Source: a virus
Virus record (IMG/VR): IMGVR_UViG_3300020438_005037
Span: 1-64,000 of that record
Length of the DNA stretch: 64,000 nucleotides
Reading direction: 5' to 3' (one strand)
The notes under the pieces were generated by a model. That model had not been told where the DNA came from. It saw only the letters and a list, made by a program, of their open reading frames with translations, and searched no databases. Shown here in pieces: positions 21,836 to 33,400 of this stretch. How positions within the stretch are numbered: the stretch's first letter is position 1; each line of letters opens with the position of its first letter. The position numbers and the translations under genes are program-made.

Positions 21836-24800
21836 ATGCCAAGACAAGAAGTTAATATAGGTGTTGAAGGAAATGACGGTACTGGTGATAGTATTAGGGC
21901 ATCGTTCAATAAAGTAAACGAAAATTTTATAGAATTGTACGCAGTTTTTGGAATTGGTGGTCAAATTAAATTCACAAGTTTAAGTGACACTCCTGACACA
22001 CTCACAGCAAACACAATACCTTTAGTAAACAGTGCTGGCACAGCAGTAAATTTAGTGCAATTAGCTAGCAATAGTGCTGTTGATGCAAATGCACAAGATA
22101 GTGTAAATTTCAGTTTTGATACTGCAGGAAAATTAGTTATTACTAGTGGGTTTGGTCAAGTAGCAGATGACTTATCCCCAACATTAGGAGGCCCGTTAGA
22201 TGCAGGTAATAGAGGAATTGCTAATGTAGCAATAAGTGATGCTGCTGCAAGCAACATGAACGCACAACATAGTGCGCTGTCAAATATTACTATTGATGAT
22301 TTAGTAATTACAAAAGGCTATGCAGATCAAAGATATGTAACTTCTGCTGTACCTGTCAGGGTAGATGACCAAGCCACTGGGACCGGTCATTACACATGGA
22401 ATATTGAAACCTATGTTAGCAATCAAATTAATATTATAAAACATACAACTGCAGCACAAGTTGACGTAGCTACAGGACATGGATTAAATGCTGCCTATAA
22501 CGGTACATTAATGGTGTTTAATGCTGCGATAAGTGATTCTGGTGTCACAGGGTTAACATCTGGAGAAAAATATTATATTCGTATCTTTACAAACACGAAT
22601 TTAAAATTATTCAAATATGATTCTACCAAGGCAAAGACTGAGGATCCAGGGTACATTGCTGCCACACAAGTTTCTGATACTGCCGCTTTAGCATATACAG
22701 ATAGTAACGGAAATCCTGTGGCTATAGATGTAGTAGGATCAAAACCTTCAGACAGTGGCGATGTACACACACTGACATTAGCAAGTTTTGATAGCACATT
22801 AAGTGGGACATACTTGGCAGATCAAGCACTTCCAAGAAAAGAAGTAGTCATGCGTAGTGGAGACACTATGACTGGCTCACTTTTCCTGGATGATCATCCA
22901 GGAGATTTTGCAGGTATAACACGATCCCCTAATACAGAAGATTACAGAGCTGCTACAAAATTTTATGTTGATAATTCAGGATACAGTAGTCCCGAAGTAC
23001 TATATGTCAGCACAAAAGGTGACGACTTGATGCGCAATGCTCCAAGCGGTAAAGAAGGTACATCTAAGAGCTATGCATTTAAAACTATTAATGCAGCCGC
23101 ACAACGGGCTGAAGACCTAATTAGGACAGCTCCTATAAGGCCAGGACCTTATACGCAAACGTTAACGCACACTGCTGGAGGCACAACTTCTGCAGCACAG
23201 ATAATGCGTGGAGCATTTAAAGATGGTGTGTTTTTTAATGCAAGACGTTTGCTAGAGCGTAATAAAGAATATATACAAAAAGAAACCACAGCATACATCA
23301 ATAAGACATATCCTAATTACACTTATGACGAAGCAAGATGTCAGAAAGATCTAGGATTAATTATTGATTCTATAGCATTTGATCTTAATAAAGGTGTTAG
23401 TTCTAATAGTTTAACTAGGATAGCAGGCGAAAGATATTACAGCTCTGTAAGTGGCAGGCGTGCAATTACAGCGCAAATAACATATACAGAAGCTGCTTTT
23501 AATTTTGCAAAGACACTATCAACTGATATTTTACGAAATCAATTAAATGACGAAATCACAATTACAGGTATATCAACGGCAGCGATAGGAGTTGTTACTA
23601 CGCAAGCTAACTCTCATCCATATTCAGATGGAGATATAATCGTTTTTAAAGATATACCAGGTATGACCCAATTAGAAGGGAAAACTGCGTATATTAAAAC
23701 ATTGTCAGCTACGCCTAACCAATTCCAATTATATCAAAATTCGGCACTAACAGTAGGTTTAAACACAACAAGCTTTACTGCTTTTACAGCATCTAGCACT
23801 GGAAAAGTTGGTACCAGATATCAACTTTTTGAATCACAGATATTTGATGTAGCAGAAGTAGTAATTGCTGCTGTTGATACTACAAAAATTCCTGTAGTAA
23901 TTACCACTGTTGGTAATCACTTCCTAGATGATAACGAAAATATCACAATAGCAGGTTCTACTGGCATTACTGGAATAAATGGCAGCACAAACAGATATGT
24001 AAGGCGTCTAAATGACACACAATTTAGATTATACAGCAACACATTTAATGTAAAAAATATAAGCAGTGCTGATACAACAACCGATGTAGTGATAACAAGC
24101 TTTGGACATGGCTTGCAAAATAATTCTACAGCGATTGTATTTACTGATGTTACAGCTACTAGTGGAAAAACTACTTTAGAAAATACTCTATATTATGTAG
24201 GAGATAGGACAGATGACACTTTTACAGTATACACCGATGCAGCTAGGACACCGTCAACAAAATTAAGTAACTCCGGCATTAGTGGAATTACTGGAGGTAC
24301 TATTACTTTGAATGCTGTGGCAGCAGATAGCTCTGCAGCATGGACAGGATCTTACACTGCTAACTCCGGTAAAATAACAAAGCCTTCTAGCAGTCCTGAC
24401 ACACAAGTAAATGCAGTGCAATCAAAATGGAATTTGATAGTTGATATAATTAAATTAGGAATAGATAGCGGCAGTGCAGTAAATTTTGGAAAACCCTATC
24501 AAATTGTAGTATCAAATGGAAATCAAAATCAAGGAGAAGTTGATCAAACTGATGCTGACAATAAGGATGCACTTGCAGGTAAAGTAATACGAGGCAAAAG
24601 ATCTAATGCGCTTGGATTAATTACTAAAGTTACAAACAACGTTACTATTGAAGGCACAACTAATTTTGAAAATAATGCAGAAGAAAGACCAACCGTATTC
24701 GAAATGAATCTACTAGAAGCTAGAGATTTTGAAGTTGGTGAAGAAATAGAGTTTGGAAACAGAAATGTTAACAAGCAAGTATTAATTGAAGTAGAAGCCG

Positions 24801-27800
24801 GTGCTTACAAAGAAGATTATCCAATAAGGATTACAAAAAATGTAAGTTTAAAAGGAGACGAATTCCGGAGAGTTGTAATATCACCTGCTACAGAGGCAAA
24901 TGGAAATGTAGCAAGAGTATCACAAAGCAAATATGCACAAACTTATTTCTACAGAGATTCACAATTTGACGGCATGAATATCATAACAGGCGGAAGTGCT
25001 GATTTTTATAATCAAGATCAATATGATAATTCAGGACAGCCAACTGGTACGGCTCAAGGAAAATTTGGTTACCATTACCTCCAAGATCCAGCAAATCCTA
25101 TTAACATAGACAATGCAGGTGCGATAACTGTGACAAACGCTGGTTTATTCAGTGTTGCAGAAAGTATACTCAAAGCTAACAGAGATTACATTACTGCAGA
25201 AATGAATAATTATCTATCAGTGCAAGAAACAGAGACAGGAGCCACATTTATATACTCTGGAAATGATAGACAAGATGATTTGAAATTAATAATTGACGCA
25301 TTACGTAATGATCTTCTAATAGGTGGTAAAGAAAAAAGCTTGGAAATACAGGGATTTTTAGATGGCAGGAATTTTAACCCAAATACCACTACTGCTGTGA
25401 CTGCTATGCTAAATTATCTTAGCACACTTGTTGTAGCACTTTTAGGAGCTAACACTCTAACTGCTGCTGTTGCCATAGGCGCTAGCACATACACTCCTGG
25501 CACCCAAACCACAGAAACTGTGGTAATATTAAAAAACGCAAATAATATTTCTATAACAGGCGAGACTGGCAGCACCACTGCAGCACAGAATTTATTATCA
25601 TTAATTACCTTTGGAATTGCCAGTGGTTTCAAACCTCCTAAACGGAATGACCAACTTGATGTGTTCATGCTTGATGATACTACTGTGATTAGGAATGTTA
25701 GTTGCAGGGGACATGGCGGATTTATGGGAGTTCTTGACCCGGATGGTCAGATATTAACAAAATCACCATATATACAAAATTCCACTAGTTTTTCAAAAAG
25801 TATCAATGCAAAAACTTTCGCAGGAGGTATGTACATTGATGCTTATACTGGTAATTTGCCAGTAAACATTGTAAACGGTGAACCTTCGAGTCAAAAAGTA
25901 GTAAATTCTGTTGTTGGGTTTGATCAAATAAGGGTAAACAGTGCTACTGGACAAGGATTATATCGTAGAGCACCTCAGTTACCTTGTCCTTTTTACATAG
26001 ACGGCATAAGACATACAGTTACAGCAATTACAGAATACGATAAAGGTAACGGAACTGCCTTATTAAGTTTAGATCCAAATACAAACAGTGGAAGGGGATA
26101 CACACCTTCACAATACACCGACACAACTTCCGGCACCACAGGTAATAGCACTAGAGCAATAGCACTGCAGACTGCTGGTAACAGATCAATGTTGGCAAAT
26201 GGGTTTACACAGGTAAATGATCTAGGATATGGTACCATAGCTACAAATGGTGGTACATCTGAGCAGGTATCACAATTTTCCTATTATACCCAAGCTGCAA
26301 TGTATGCAAATAATGGATCAGAAATACGTGCGTTGAATTGCTCTAGTGGTTATGGAAATTTTGGTTTAGTAGCGGAAGGTGCTGATCCTAATGAAATTCC
26401 TGATCAAGTTACGTTAAAACATAACATGACCATGCCTATTAGGGCGTACACAAACACCAGTAACACAAGTGCAACCTATACCAATAATTTAAACCAAACA
26501 ACAGTGGTGGTTTATCAAACCACCAGAGTGCCAGCAGCACAAAGCCAAATAACAATCAATCATACTGTTGCAGGTAGATTAAATTATAAAGTATCAAGTG
26601 TACAAAACCTAGCCGATGATGCTACGTCTGGACAAGTTTCAGGTTTTATTGAGTCAGCTCAAGGAAAAAGCCTATACAGATTAACACTTCAGGTTGATAA
26701 TGTATCTGCTACTGATTATTTTGGCGATCTGCAGGAAGCACTTGCACATGATACTTTGATAGAATATCGAGATGATCAACAATTCATATATGAAAATGTA
26801 AGGTCACCCGCTACACTGCAAACTAGACCTAGTACAGCGATAAATTTTGATGAATCAGACGATGTCACTTATAGGACTCTAGATTTTGCAGAAACTGATT
26901 CTATAGGCACTGCGTTATCAAACACCCAAGTAAAAACCACACTGGAAGTTGGCTATGACCATATAAGATGTATAAGCACAGATTGGCAAGGTCTTAAAAA
27001 TCAATCAGGACAGGCATATATTATTGTAAAACCGTTGACTACAAGTGGTAGTTATCCAGAAACTACACGGTTGAATAACATGCTTTTCAGCTGGGCTGGA
27101 AGATTACACAAGATAACATCAGTGCGTCCATTGACCACATTAGCAATAGGCAGTTCTGTCAGTGTAAACGATGGTGACACAATTACACAGGTAGTTAACA
27201 GCGTGACAGTTACCGGCACGGCTGCATTACAACATTCAGGCTCAATATTGCATGTATATAATGTTACAGGTGGTAGTTTTCAAACTGGTACTACAATTAG
27301 TGTAAATGGCAGTAACAGTGGCTCTCCAACCGCAGTATATACTGGCAATAGCAGTGCTGTGTTGCTGAATATAGAAAAACTCAGTGGGTCAACTGATGTT
27401 GCTTCTGTAACAGGTTCATCCGGCCTTAGTGAAAATTTACCCAGTATTACGTTAACATTTCCTAATAACTTGCCTACTATTGCAGTGAATACAACACTTA
27501 CACAAGGCAGTGGCATTACAGCTGACGTAGCACACGCAGTAGTATCAGGTACGACAAAAAAACTGCAACTTTATAATGTGCAAGGTACTTGGACAAACAC
27601 AGCAAATATAGAGTTTGATACAAATTCAGCTAATGACCAAATACCGGCAACAGTTGATAGCACAGGAACAACATTATTTGCTGGTTTAGCTGCTACAAGC
27701 ACTGCAGAAATAACTGTAAAGATCAGCATCACCAGGGCAAGTAATCATGACTTTACACAGATAGGTACAGGCAGTTTCAATCAAAGTAACTATCCAAGCA

Positions 27801-30214
27801 GCATCTTTGGTGATCCAGTAAAGCCAGATCTTGCAGGATTTTACACAGATGCCCCAAGTGCTACAGAAGCACAAGTTTATGAAAAACGCAAAGGGCGTGT
27901 ATTCTTTGTAAGCACTGATCAATTTGGATTCTTCCGTGTTGGAAAATTCTTTAATGTTGACCAAGGTACTGGAAAAATTACTTTTGCGGGTGATTTAGGG
28001 ATATCAAACGCAGATGCATTAGGCTTTAAAAAAGGTGTTGTAGTAGAAGAATTTTCACCAGATGATGCAATGACTGATGGTTCTGATAGTGCGGTACCAA
28101 CAGAAAAAGCTGTAAAATCATACATAAAACGTGTTCTTGGATACGATCCTGGACCTCCGGCACAGACTATTCCAGTAGGATCAAGGATAGGCCCAGGTTT
28201 CCTTCCTCTGACTGGTGTAACACCTATGGAAGGTGTGTTAAACATGGGAGGCACTGGTGGCCCATATAAAATAGAAAATCTTGCTGCTCCTACCAGTGCT
28301 ACAGACGCTGCAAATAAAGCATATGTTGATCAGAACAGTTCTGCTTTTGCTCAAATTGCAACTTCACGTGACTTTGGCCATGCTCAATACACATCAGGTG
28401 CCAATGCTGGTGATATAATACCACCTGCTGCAAACGAGCTATTAGTGAGCACTGGCAACAAAATTCTGATTGTTAACAATATCAGTGGGACATTTGCAGA
28501 TAACGAACAGATCGGTAACAGCTACAGTAGTAGCACGACTGCAGGTGCTAGCAAGCGAGGCACAACAGTACAAACAACCACATACACAGATCAAGTGTTT
28601 GGTGGAAGTGTAACTAAGATAATTTACACAGAAGACACTGCATCTTCTCCATTTGTATCAAGTGATAAAGGTACTACCCTGTATGCAGACGGTGGAGCTA
28701 CTGCTACGATTTTATCCGATGGACCATTTGAAGAGTTTACAAATGCAAAAGAAGCAACTGGATCAGATATTGCGATTACAATCACAAGGACTCAACCAGA
28801 AACAAGCATTAATTTCCAATACAAATCTGAAACTATAGTCAATGCTGATGTAGCAGCAAACGCAGCTATAGCACAGACTAAATTAGACCTAACTGTAGCA
28901 AGTACTGCTGCAGATACCACTGGATTAACAAAAGCTGATCTTGGCGTGGCTAAATTTAACAGTGGTGAATTTACATCAACTGGCACTACAAATACCGGAA
29001 ATGCAGGCTTTATATCATTAGCTGACAGCGGAATTGCAGCTACAAAATTAGCAAACATTGGAGCCAACAAAGTCTTAGGCAATGCAACTAGCTCAGCAGG
29101 CGCTGTGACAGCTATTGACATAAGTGCACTTGGTGGATTATTGCCAAGTGATTTTGCACAGTCAAGCGATTTTACTAGCCCAAACGTAGGAAAACAATAC
29201 GGCTTGACAGTAACTTCATTGGACGGTACTAACAGCACTGACTTTAATAAAACAGAATTGACCAGTGCACCCACTGTGTCTACTATACCTCTAAGAGATA
29301 CAGCTGGAAATATACGAGCTACTGGGTTTGTCTTAGGTGGTGATGCAACTTATCAAGTAATCACAGGCACAGGTACAGCACTGCAAATAAAAACTCCGCA
29401 GGGTAGGAATATTTTCTCAGCAAGTGGATCTAGCAGTACTGAATCTACTCCACAATTTTTAGATAATCTAGCTGTAGGTGCTGATCATACTGCACCTACA
29501 AGAAGCACAGTTCAAGATGGGTTAACTGCGGGCAATACTTATGAATCAGATGGAGCTTTATTTAGTAATTGGACCTATACAAAAGCTATCCAAAATATCG
29601 ATCACGGTACAAATAATAATTGCGGTATTTTATTTGGTGATGCAGGTGCAGGCGGATTCAGTGGTCAAGCAAATGATTCAATGATTATTTTTCACAGTGC
29701 AACTGAATCTTATAAGATTGATTCAACTAGTATATCACCGTTAGTAAACAACTCGAAAAACTTAGGCACATCTACATTAACATGGAATACTGTGTATGCT
29801 GGTGTTTTTAATGGCACAGCTCTACAAGCTAAATATGCAGATTTAGCTGAAAATTATCTAGCTGATGACAAATACGAAGTAGGCACTGTGCTTGTGTTTG
29901 GTGGTCCAGATGAGCTTACTGTTTCAACAAAAAAAGATGACACCAGGATAGCAGGTGTAGTGTCTGAAAAACCAGCTTATCTAATGAATACAGATTTACA
30001 AGGTGAAAATGTTACTGCATTGGCTTTGCAAGGTAGGGTAAAATGCATGGTCATAGGAAAGATAGCCAAAGGTGACATGTTAGTCGCAAGTGCAGTCAAA
30101 GGACACGCAATGAGTAACAACAATCCAAGACTTGGTGCTGTAATTGGCAAAGCTGTAGAAAATAAAACCGATACAGGTAAAGGAATAATTGAAATAGTAG
30201 TAGGAAGGGTATAA
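21836..30214 (+). CDS. Giant tail-fibre protein (2792 residues)
   Basis: The largest gene of the window. The N-terminal module NIGVEGNDGTGDSIRASFNK is shared with three other fibre genes here. Residues about 380-560 contain a conserved fibre segment (VLYVSTKGDDL ... YDEARCQKDLGLIIDSIAFD). Residues 950-1500 look like a right-handed beta-helix (PIRITKNVSLKGDEF, TVIRNVSCRGHGGFMGVLD). Then come FFVSTDQFGFFRVGKFFNVD, the MEGVLNMGG...DAANKAYVDQ fibre repeat near 2130-2170, and a C-terminal domain (KYADLAENYLADDKYEVGTV ... GIIEIVVGRV) resembling Peptidase_G2/intramolecular-chaperone ends of phage fibres. It matches cyanophage long fibres as I recall them. Stop overlaps the next ATG. Confidence 0.88.
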   Translation: MPRQEVNIGVEGNDGTGDSIRASFNKVNENFIELYAVFGIGGQIKFTSLSDTPDTLTANTIPLVNSAGTAVNLVQLASNSAVDANAQDSVNFSFDTAGKLVITSGFGQVADDLSPTLGGPLDAGNRGIANVAISDAAASNMNAQHSALSNITIDDLVITKGYADQRYVTSAVPVRVDDQATGTGHYTWNIETYVSNQINIIKHTTAAQVDVATGHGLNAAYNGTLMVFNAAISDSGVTGLTSGEKYYIRIFTNTNLKLFKYDSTKAKTEDPGYIAATQVSDTAALAYTDSNGNPVAIDVVGSKPSDSGDVHTLTLASFDSTLSGTYLADQALPRKEVVMRSGDTMTGSLFLDDHPGDFAGITRSPNTEDYRAATKFYVDNSGYSSPEVLYVSTKGDDLMRNAPSGKEGTSKSYAFKTINAAAQRAEDLIRTAPIRPGPYTQTLTHTAGGTTSAAQIMRGAFKDGVFFNARRLLERNKEYIQKETTAYINKTYPNYTYDEARCQKDLGLIIDSIAFDLNKGVSSNSLTRIAGERYYSSVSGRRAITAQITYTEAAFNFAKTLSTDILRNQLNDEITITGISTAAIGVVTTQANSHPYSDGDIIVFKDIPGMTQLEGKTAYIKTLSATPNQFQLYQNSALTVGLNTTSFTAFTASSTGKVGTRYQLFESQIFDVAEVVIAAVDTTKIPVVITTVGNHFLDDNENITIAGSTGITGINGSTNRYVRRLNDTQFRLYSNTFNVKNISSADTTTDVVITSFGHGLQNNSTAIVFTDVTATSGKTTLENTLYYVGDRTDDTFTVYTDAARTPSTKLSNSGISGITGGTITLNAVAADSSAAWTGSYTANSGKITKPSSSPDTQVNAVQSKWNLIVDIIKLGIDSGSAVNFGKPYQIVVSNGNQNQGEVDQTDADNKDALAGKVIRGKRSNALGLITKVTNNVTIEGTTNFENNAEERPTVFEMNLLEARDFEVGEEIEFGNRNVNKQVLIEVEAGAYKEDYPIRITKNVSLKGDEFRRVVISPATEANGNVARVSQSKYAQTYFYRDSQFDGMNIITGGSADFYNQDQYDNSGQPTGTAQGKFGYHYLQDPANPINIDNAGAITVTNAGLFSVAESILKANRDYITAEMNNYLSVQETETGATFIYSGNDRQDDLKLIIDALRNDLLIGGKEKSLEIQGFLDGRNFNPNTTTAVTAMLNYLSTLVVALLGANTLTAAVAIGASTYTPGTQTTETVVILKNANNISITGETGSTTAAQNLLSLITFGIASGFKPPKRNDQLDVFMLDDTTVIRNVSCRGHGGFMGVLDPDGQILTKSPYIQNSTSFSKSINAKTFAGGMYIDAYTGNLPVNIVNGEPSSQKVVNSVVGFDQIRVNSATGQGLYRRAPQLPCPFYIDGIRHTVTAITEYDKGNGTALLSLDPNTNSGRGYTPSQYTDTTSGTTGNSTRAIALQTAGNRSMLANGFTQVNDLGYGTIATNGGTSEQVSQFSYYTQAAMYANNGSEIRALNCSSGYGNFGLVAEGADPNEIPDQVTLKHNMTMPIRAYTNTSNTSATYTNNLNQTTVVVYQTTRVPAAQSQITINHTVAGRLNYKVSSVQNLADDATSGQVSGFIESAQGKSLYRLTLQVDNVSATDYFGDLQEALAHDTLIEYRDDQQFIYENVRSPATLQTRPSTAINFDESDDVTYRTLDFAETDSIGTALSNTQVKTTLEVGYDHIRCISTDWQGLKNQSGQAYIIVKPLTTSGSYPETTRLNNMLFSWAGRLHKITSVRPLTTLAIGSSVSVNDGDTITQVVNSVTVTGTAALQHSGSILHVYNVTGGSFQTGTTISVNGSNSGSPTAVYTGNSSAVLLNIEKLSGSTDVASVTGSSGLSENLPSITLTFPNNLPTIAVNTTLTQGSGITADVAHAVVSGTTKKLQLYNVQGTWTNTANIEFDTNSANDQIPATVDSTGTTLFAGLAATSTAEITVKISITRASNHDFTQIGTGSFNQSNYPSSIFGDPVKPDLAGFYTDAPSATEAQVYEKRKGRVFFVSTDQFGFFRVGKFFNVDQGTGKITFAGDLGISNADALGFKKGVVVEEFSPDDAMTDGSDSAVPTEKAVKSYIKRVLGYDPGPPAQTIPVGSRIGPGFLPLTGVTPMEGVLNMGGTGGPYKIENLAAPTSATDAANKAYVDQNSSAFAQIATSRDFGHAQYTSGANAGDIIPPAANELLVSTGNKILIVNNISGTFADNEQIGNSYSSSTTAGASKRGTTVQTTTYTDQVFGGSVTKIIYTEDTASSPFVSSDKGTTLYADGGATATILSDGPFEEFTNAKEATGSDIAITITRTQPETSINFQYKSETIVNADVAANAAIAQTKLDLTVASTAADTTGLTKADLGVAKFNSGEFTSTGTTNTGNAGFISLADSGIAATKLANIGANKVLGNATSSAGAVTAIDISALGGLLPSDFAQSSDFTSPNVGKQYGLTVTSLDGTNSTDFNKTELTSAPTVSTIPLRDTAGNIRATGFVLGGDATYQVITGTGTALQIKTPQGRNIFSASGSSSTESTPQFLDNLAVGADHTAPTRSTVQDGLTAGNTYESDGALFSNWTYTKAIQNIDHGTNNNCGILFGDAGAGGFSGQANDSMIIFHSATESYKIDSTSISPLVNNSKNLGTSTLTWNTVYAGVFNGTALQAKYADLAENYLADDKYEVGTVLVFGGPDELTVSTKKDDTRIAGVVSEKPAYLMNTDLQGENVTALALQGRVKCMVIGKIAKGDMLVASAVKGHAMSNNNPRLGAVIGKAVENKTDTGKGIIEIVVGRV

Positions 30215-30471
30215 TGGCAAAACAAACTATTAATATTGGTACTAGTGAAAATAAAGGCGATGGTGATCCATTACGTACTGCTTTCACTAAAGGAAATGCA
30301 AATTTTACTGAACTATATAACAAAACAACCAGTCTAGATGCAAACGGCGTACTTGCGTATACTGCTACAACTGCTGGTGATTGGAATGGTACAGCACCGA
30401 CCACAGTTGGAGCAGCTATAGACAGACTTGCAGCTCTTGTAAAAACATTAAATAGCGGCACTGGCGCATAA
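30214..30471 (+). CDS. Short fibre-associated protein with the shared N-terminal module
   Basis: 85 residues. It begins INIGTSENKGDGDPLRTAF, the same module as the giant fibre, then a Thr/Ala-rich spacer and a closing helix (VGAAIDRLAALVKTLNSG). It is essentially the attachment module plus a possible trimerising helix without a receptor domain, so it may be a fibre connector or a remnant. TaATG overlap with the upstream stop; a 13-base gap to the next fibre. Confidence 0.75.
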   Translation: MAKQTINIGTSENKGDGDPLRTAFTKGNANFTELYNKTTSLDANGVLAYTATTAGDWNGTAPTTVGAAIDRLAALVKTLNSGTGA

Positions 30472-30484
30472 AATAGGAACATGA

Positions 30485-33400
30485 ATGGCAACACGATATC
30501 CATTAATTATTGACTCAACAACAAATAATAAAATAAAAGAACTACCATCAGGTGACGATTTAAATCTAAGTGGTAGCAGCATTGTAAATGTTATTAATGC
30601 AACTGCGAGTGGTACAGTCACAGCAAATGCTGTAGAAGTTACCAGTAACACTTTTAGTGTAGCAGGAAACAGTTTGAATCAAGTTGCTTTCACAGGTAAT
30701 TATAATGATTTATCAAATACTCCTACAGTGTTTAATGGCAATTATGACAATTTAACCAACAAGCCTACACTTAAAACCACAATAGAAAGTCTAGATAATG
30801 TAAGCACCACTGCCCCTGCTGATAACCAAGTATTGCAATATGATAGTAGCAGTAGCACTTATAAACCATCAAGCATAGTATCTGTGAGTTCAAGCAGCAT
30901 TGATGCACTGCTGGATGTCAATGTTAGCAATATTGCTTCGGCTGCAGGGCAGATACTCAAATGGGACGGGAGTGCATGGATCCGCGGTAACGCAAGTTCA
31001 GGTAGTGATGCAGATACACTGGATAGTTTTGAAGGCACTTATTACCTTAATGCAAACAATTTTACAAATTATAAAGTTATTACCAGTGTAGCAGGAGACA
31101 CAGGAAGTTTTACAACCAGCACATCATCTGATACAGTAAATATCCAAGGTGGCACAGGTATTAGCACTGCTGTAACAAGTAATACTTTAACAATCACAAA
31201 TGATTCACCTGATCAGACTGTTGTGTTTACAAATGGCACAAATATCACAGTCACAGGTACCTATCCTAATTTTACTATAGCAACAGACGCTGTAAGTGCA
31301 ACACTAAGCACAATCTCAGTAGCATCAAATAGTTCGCCCAGCGGCAGCGGCAGCATAGCTTTTAATCAATCTACTGGAGCAATAACTTTTACACCACCAG
31401 ATCTTAGCAGCTACTTGACAAGTGTAGGAGTCTTAAGTTCACACACTGACGTTGATGCAACCACTCCTACTTCTGGTCAAGTATTAAAATGGAATGGCAC
31501 TGCGTGGGCACCTGCAGCTGACGGTGGAGGTGGTGGTGGTGGAGGCAGTGGTGATATAGAAGCTGTAACCGCAGGTACAGGTTTAACAGGTGGAGGCACT
31601 GTTGGATCAGTCACACTTAATGTTGATGTTGGTACCACTGCTAACAAAATTGTACAGCTAGATTCAACTGGAAAACTTCCTGCAATAGACGGATCTCAAT
31701 TAACAAATGTTTCCGGCGGAGGAGGAGGTACACAGAATTTATTTTCAACAATTGCAGTGTCTGGACAAAATAATGTAGTGGCTGATGCCACTACAGACAC
31801 ACTTACACTGGTCGCTGGAACAAATATCAGCATCACAACTGACGCTACAAATGACACTATAACATTTGCTAGCTCTGGCGGAGGAGGCACACAGAATGTG
31901 TTTAGTGCAATTGCAGTAGTAGGGCAAAACAGTGTGGTCGCAGATACTACCACTGATATACTAACACTAGCAGAAGGTGGTGGGATCAACATAACTACCA
32001 ATGACACTACCGACACTGTAACGCTTGCAACTTATCTACATTCAGCCACAGCAGGCACTGTAAATAAACTAGACAGTATTGCATTCATAGACGCAGATGA
32101 TAATAGCACAAAAAAAGCCACAATAACCAGTCTAATAACTGAGATTGCAGGAACCAATCTAGCAGTGAGTGGTAATCAATTAAATGCTACTGTTGGATTG
32201 ACAAACATAGTAGAAGACGCATCACCACAACTAGGTGGCGATCTTGATATGAATGGCAAACAAATTCAATATACATTTAACATCACAGCATCTGGAGTTG
32301 ACCATTACGTGTTCAATGATGGCGGGAATGTATTCTTTGCCAGTGGCGGAGTGAATGATCCTACTTTGTATCTTAAACGGGGTGAAATATATGTGTTTAA
32401 CAACACAACTGGAGGGCATCCACTAAGGATACAATCTACACCAGGCGTCAGCGGTACTGCATATAACACAGGCGTTACCAATAATGGAAACACCGGTGCG
32501 GTCACATTTAAAGTGCCTAATGACGCACCTCACCAACTTTACTATCAATGTACTTCACATGGCAACATGCGTGGAGTGATTTATATTGATGCTGTGGATC
32601 TAGACAGTGTAAGTCAATCAGCGATTACTACAGGATCAGACAGCATCGTGTTTATTGATAGCAGTGATGAGAATAAAACCAAAAAAGAACCTATATCAGC
32701 TTTCTTAACAGACATTGCAGGCACTGGTATAACAGTTACAAGTGATCAATTAACAGCAGCAGATACATTTGTTGCGTTATCAGATACACCTGCTAATTTC
32801 ACCAGCGCCGGTGGAAAGATTGTTAAAGTAAATAGTGGCGCTAGCGCATTAGAATTTGCAGATAACAACATTGTCAGCCAACTTAATTCATATGTTACAG
32901 TAACTGATACGGGTACAGATGGTACAGTAACATTACACACTGATGGCACTGACAGATGGAAAGTTACCAGTGGTGGACATCTCATACCGCAGTCTGATGC
33001 GGCATACGATATTGGATCCGCATCGAATAAGATAAGACATATTTTTATAAGTGATAACAGTATCAAATTTGGAGCTGCTGAACTAGCTATGACTGTGACT
33101 GCGAGTAGATTGCACTTTAACAGCAACAAATTGATGATAAATGTGTCTGATGATAGCACTCCTACACTGGCAGGAAATTTAGATGTAGCAACACATAATA
33201 TAGTATCCACAACTAATCAAGATATTACACTAGCACCACACGGCACTGGTAAAGTTAATGTGTCAAGTATCTTAAATATCACAGGAAATCTACAAGGTCC
33301 AAGTAGTTTTACAATAGATCCTGCAGCATATGGTGACAATACTGGTACAGTAATCATCGCAGGCAACTTACAGGTTGACGGCACAACCACCACGATAAAT

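Noticed and set aside
28792-29274. 160-codon minus-strand frame inside the giant fibre gene
   Set aside because: Composition is a mirror of the Ser/Thr/Ala-rich fibre codons; no ribosome-binding site or motif, and fibre coding on the + strand is clear.
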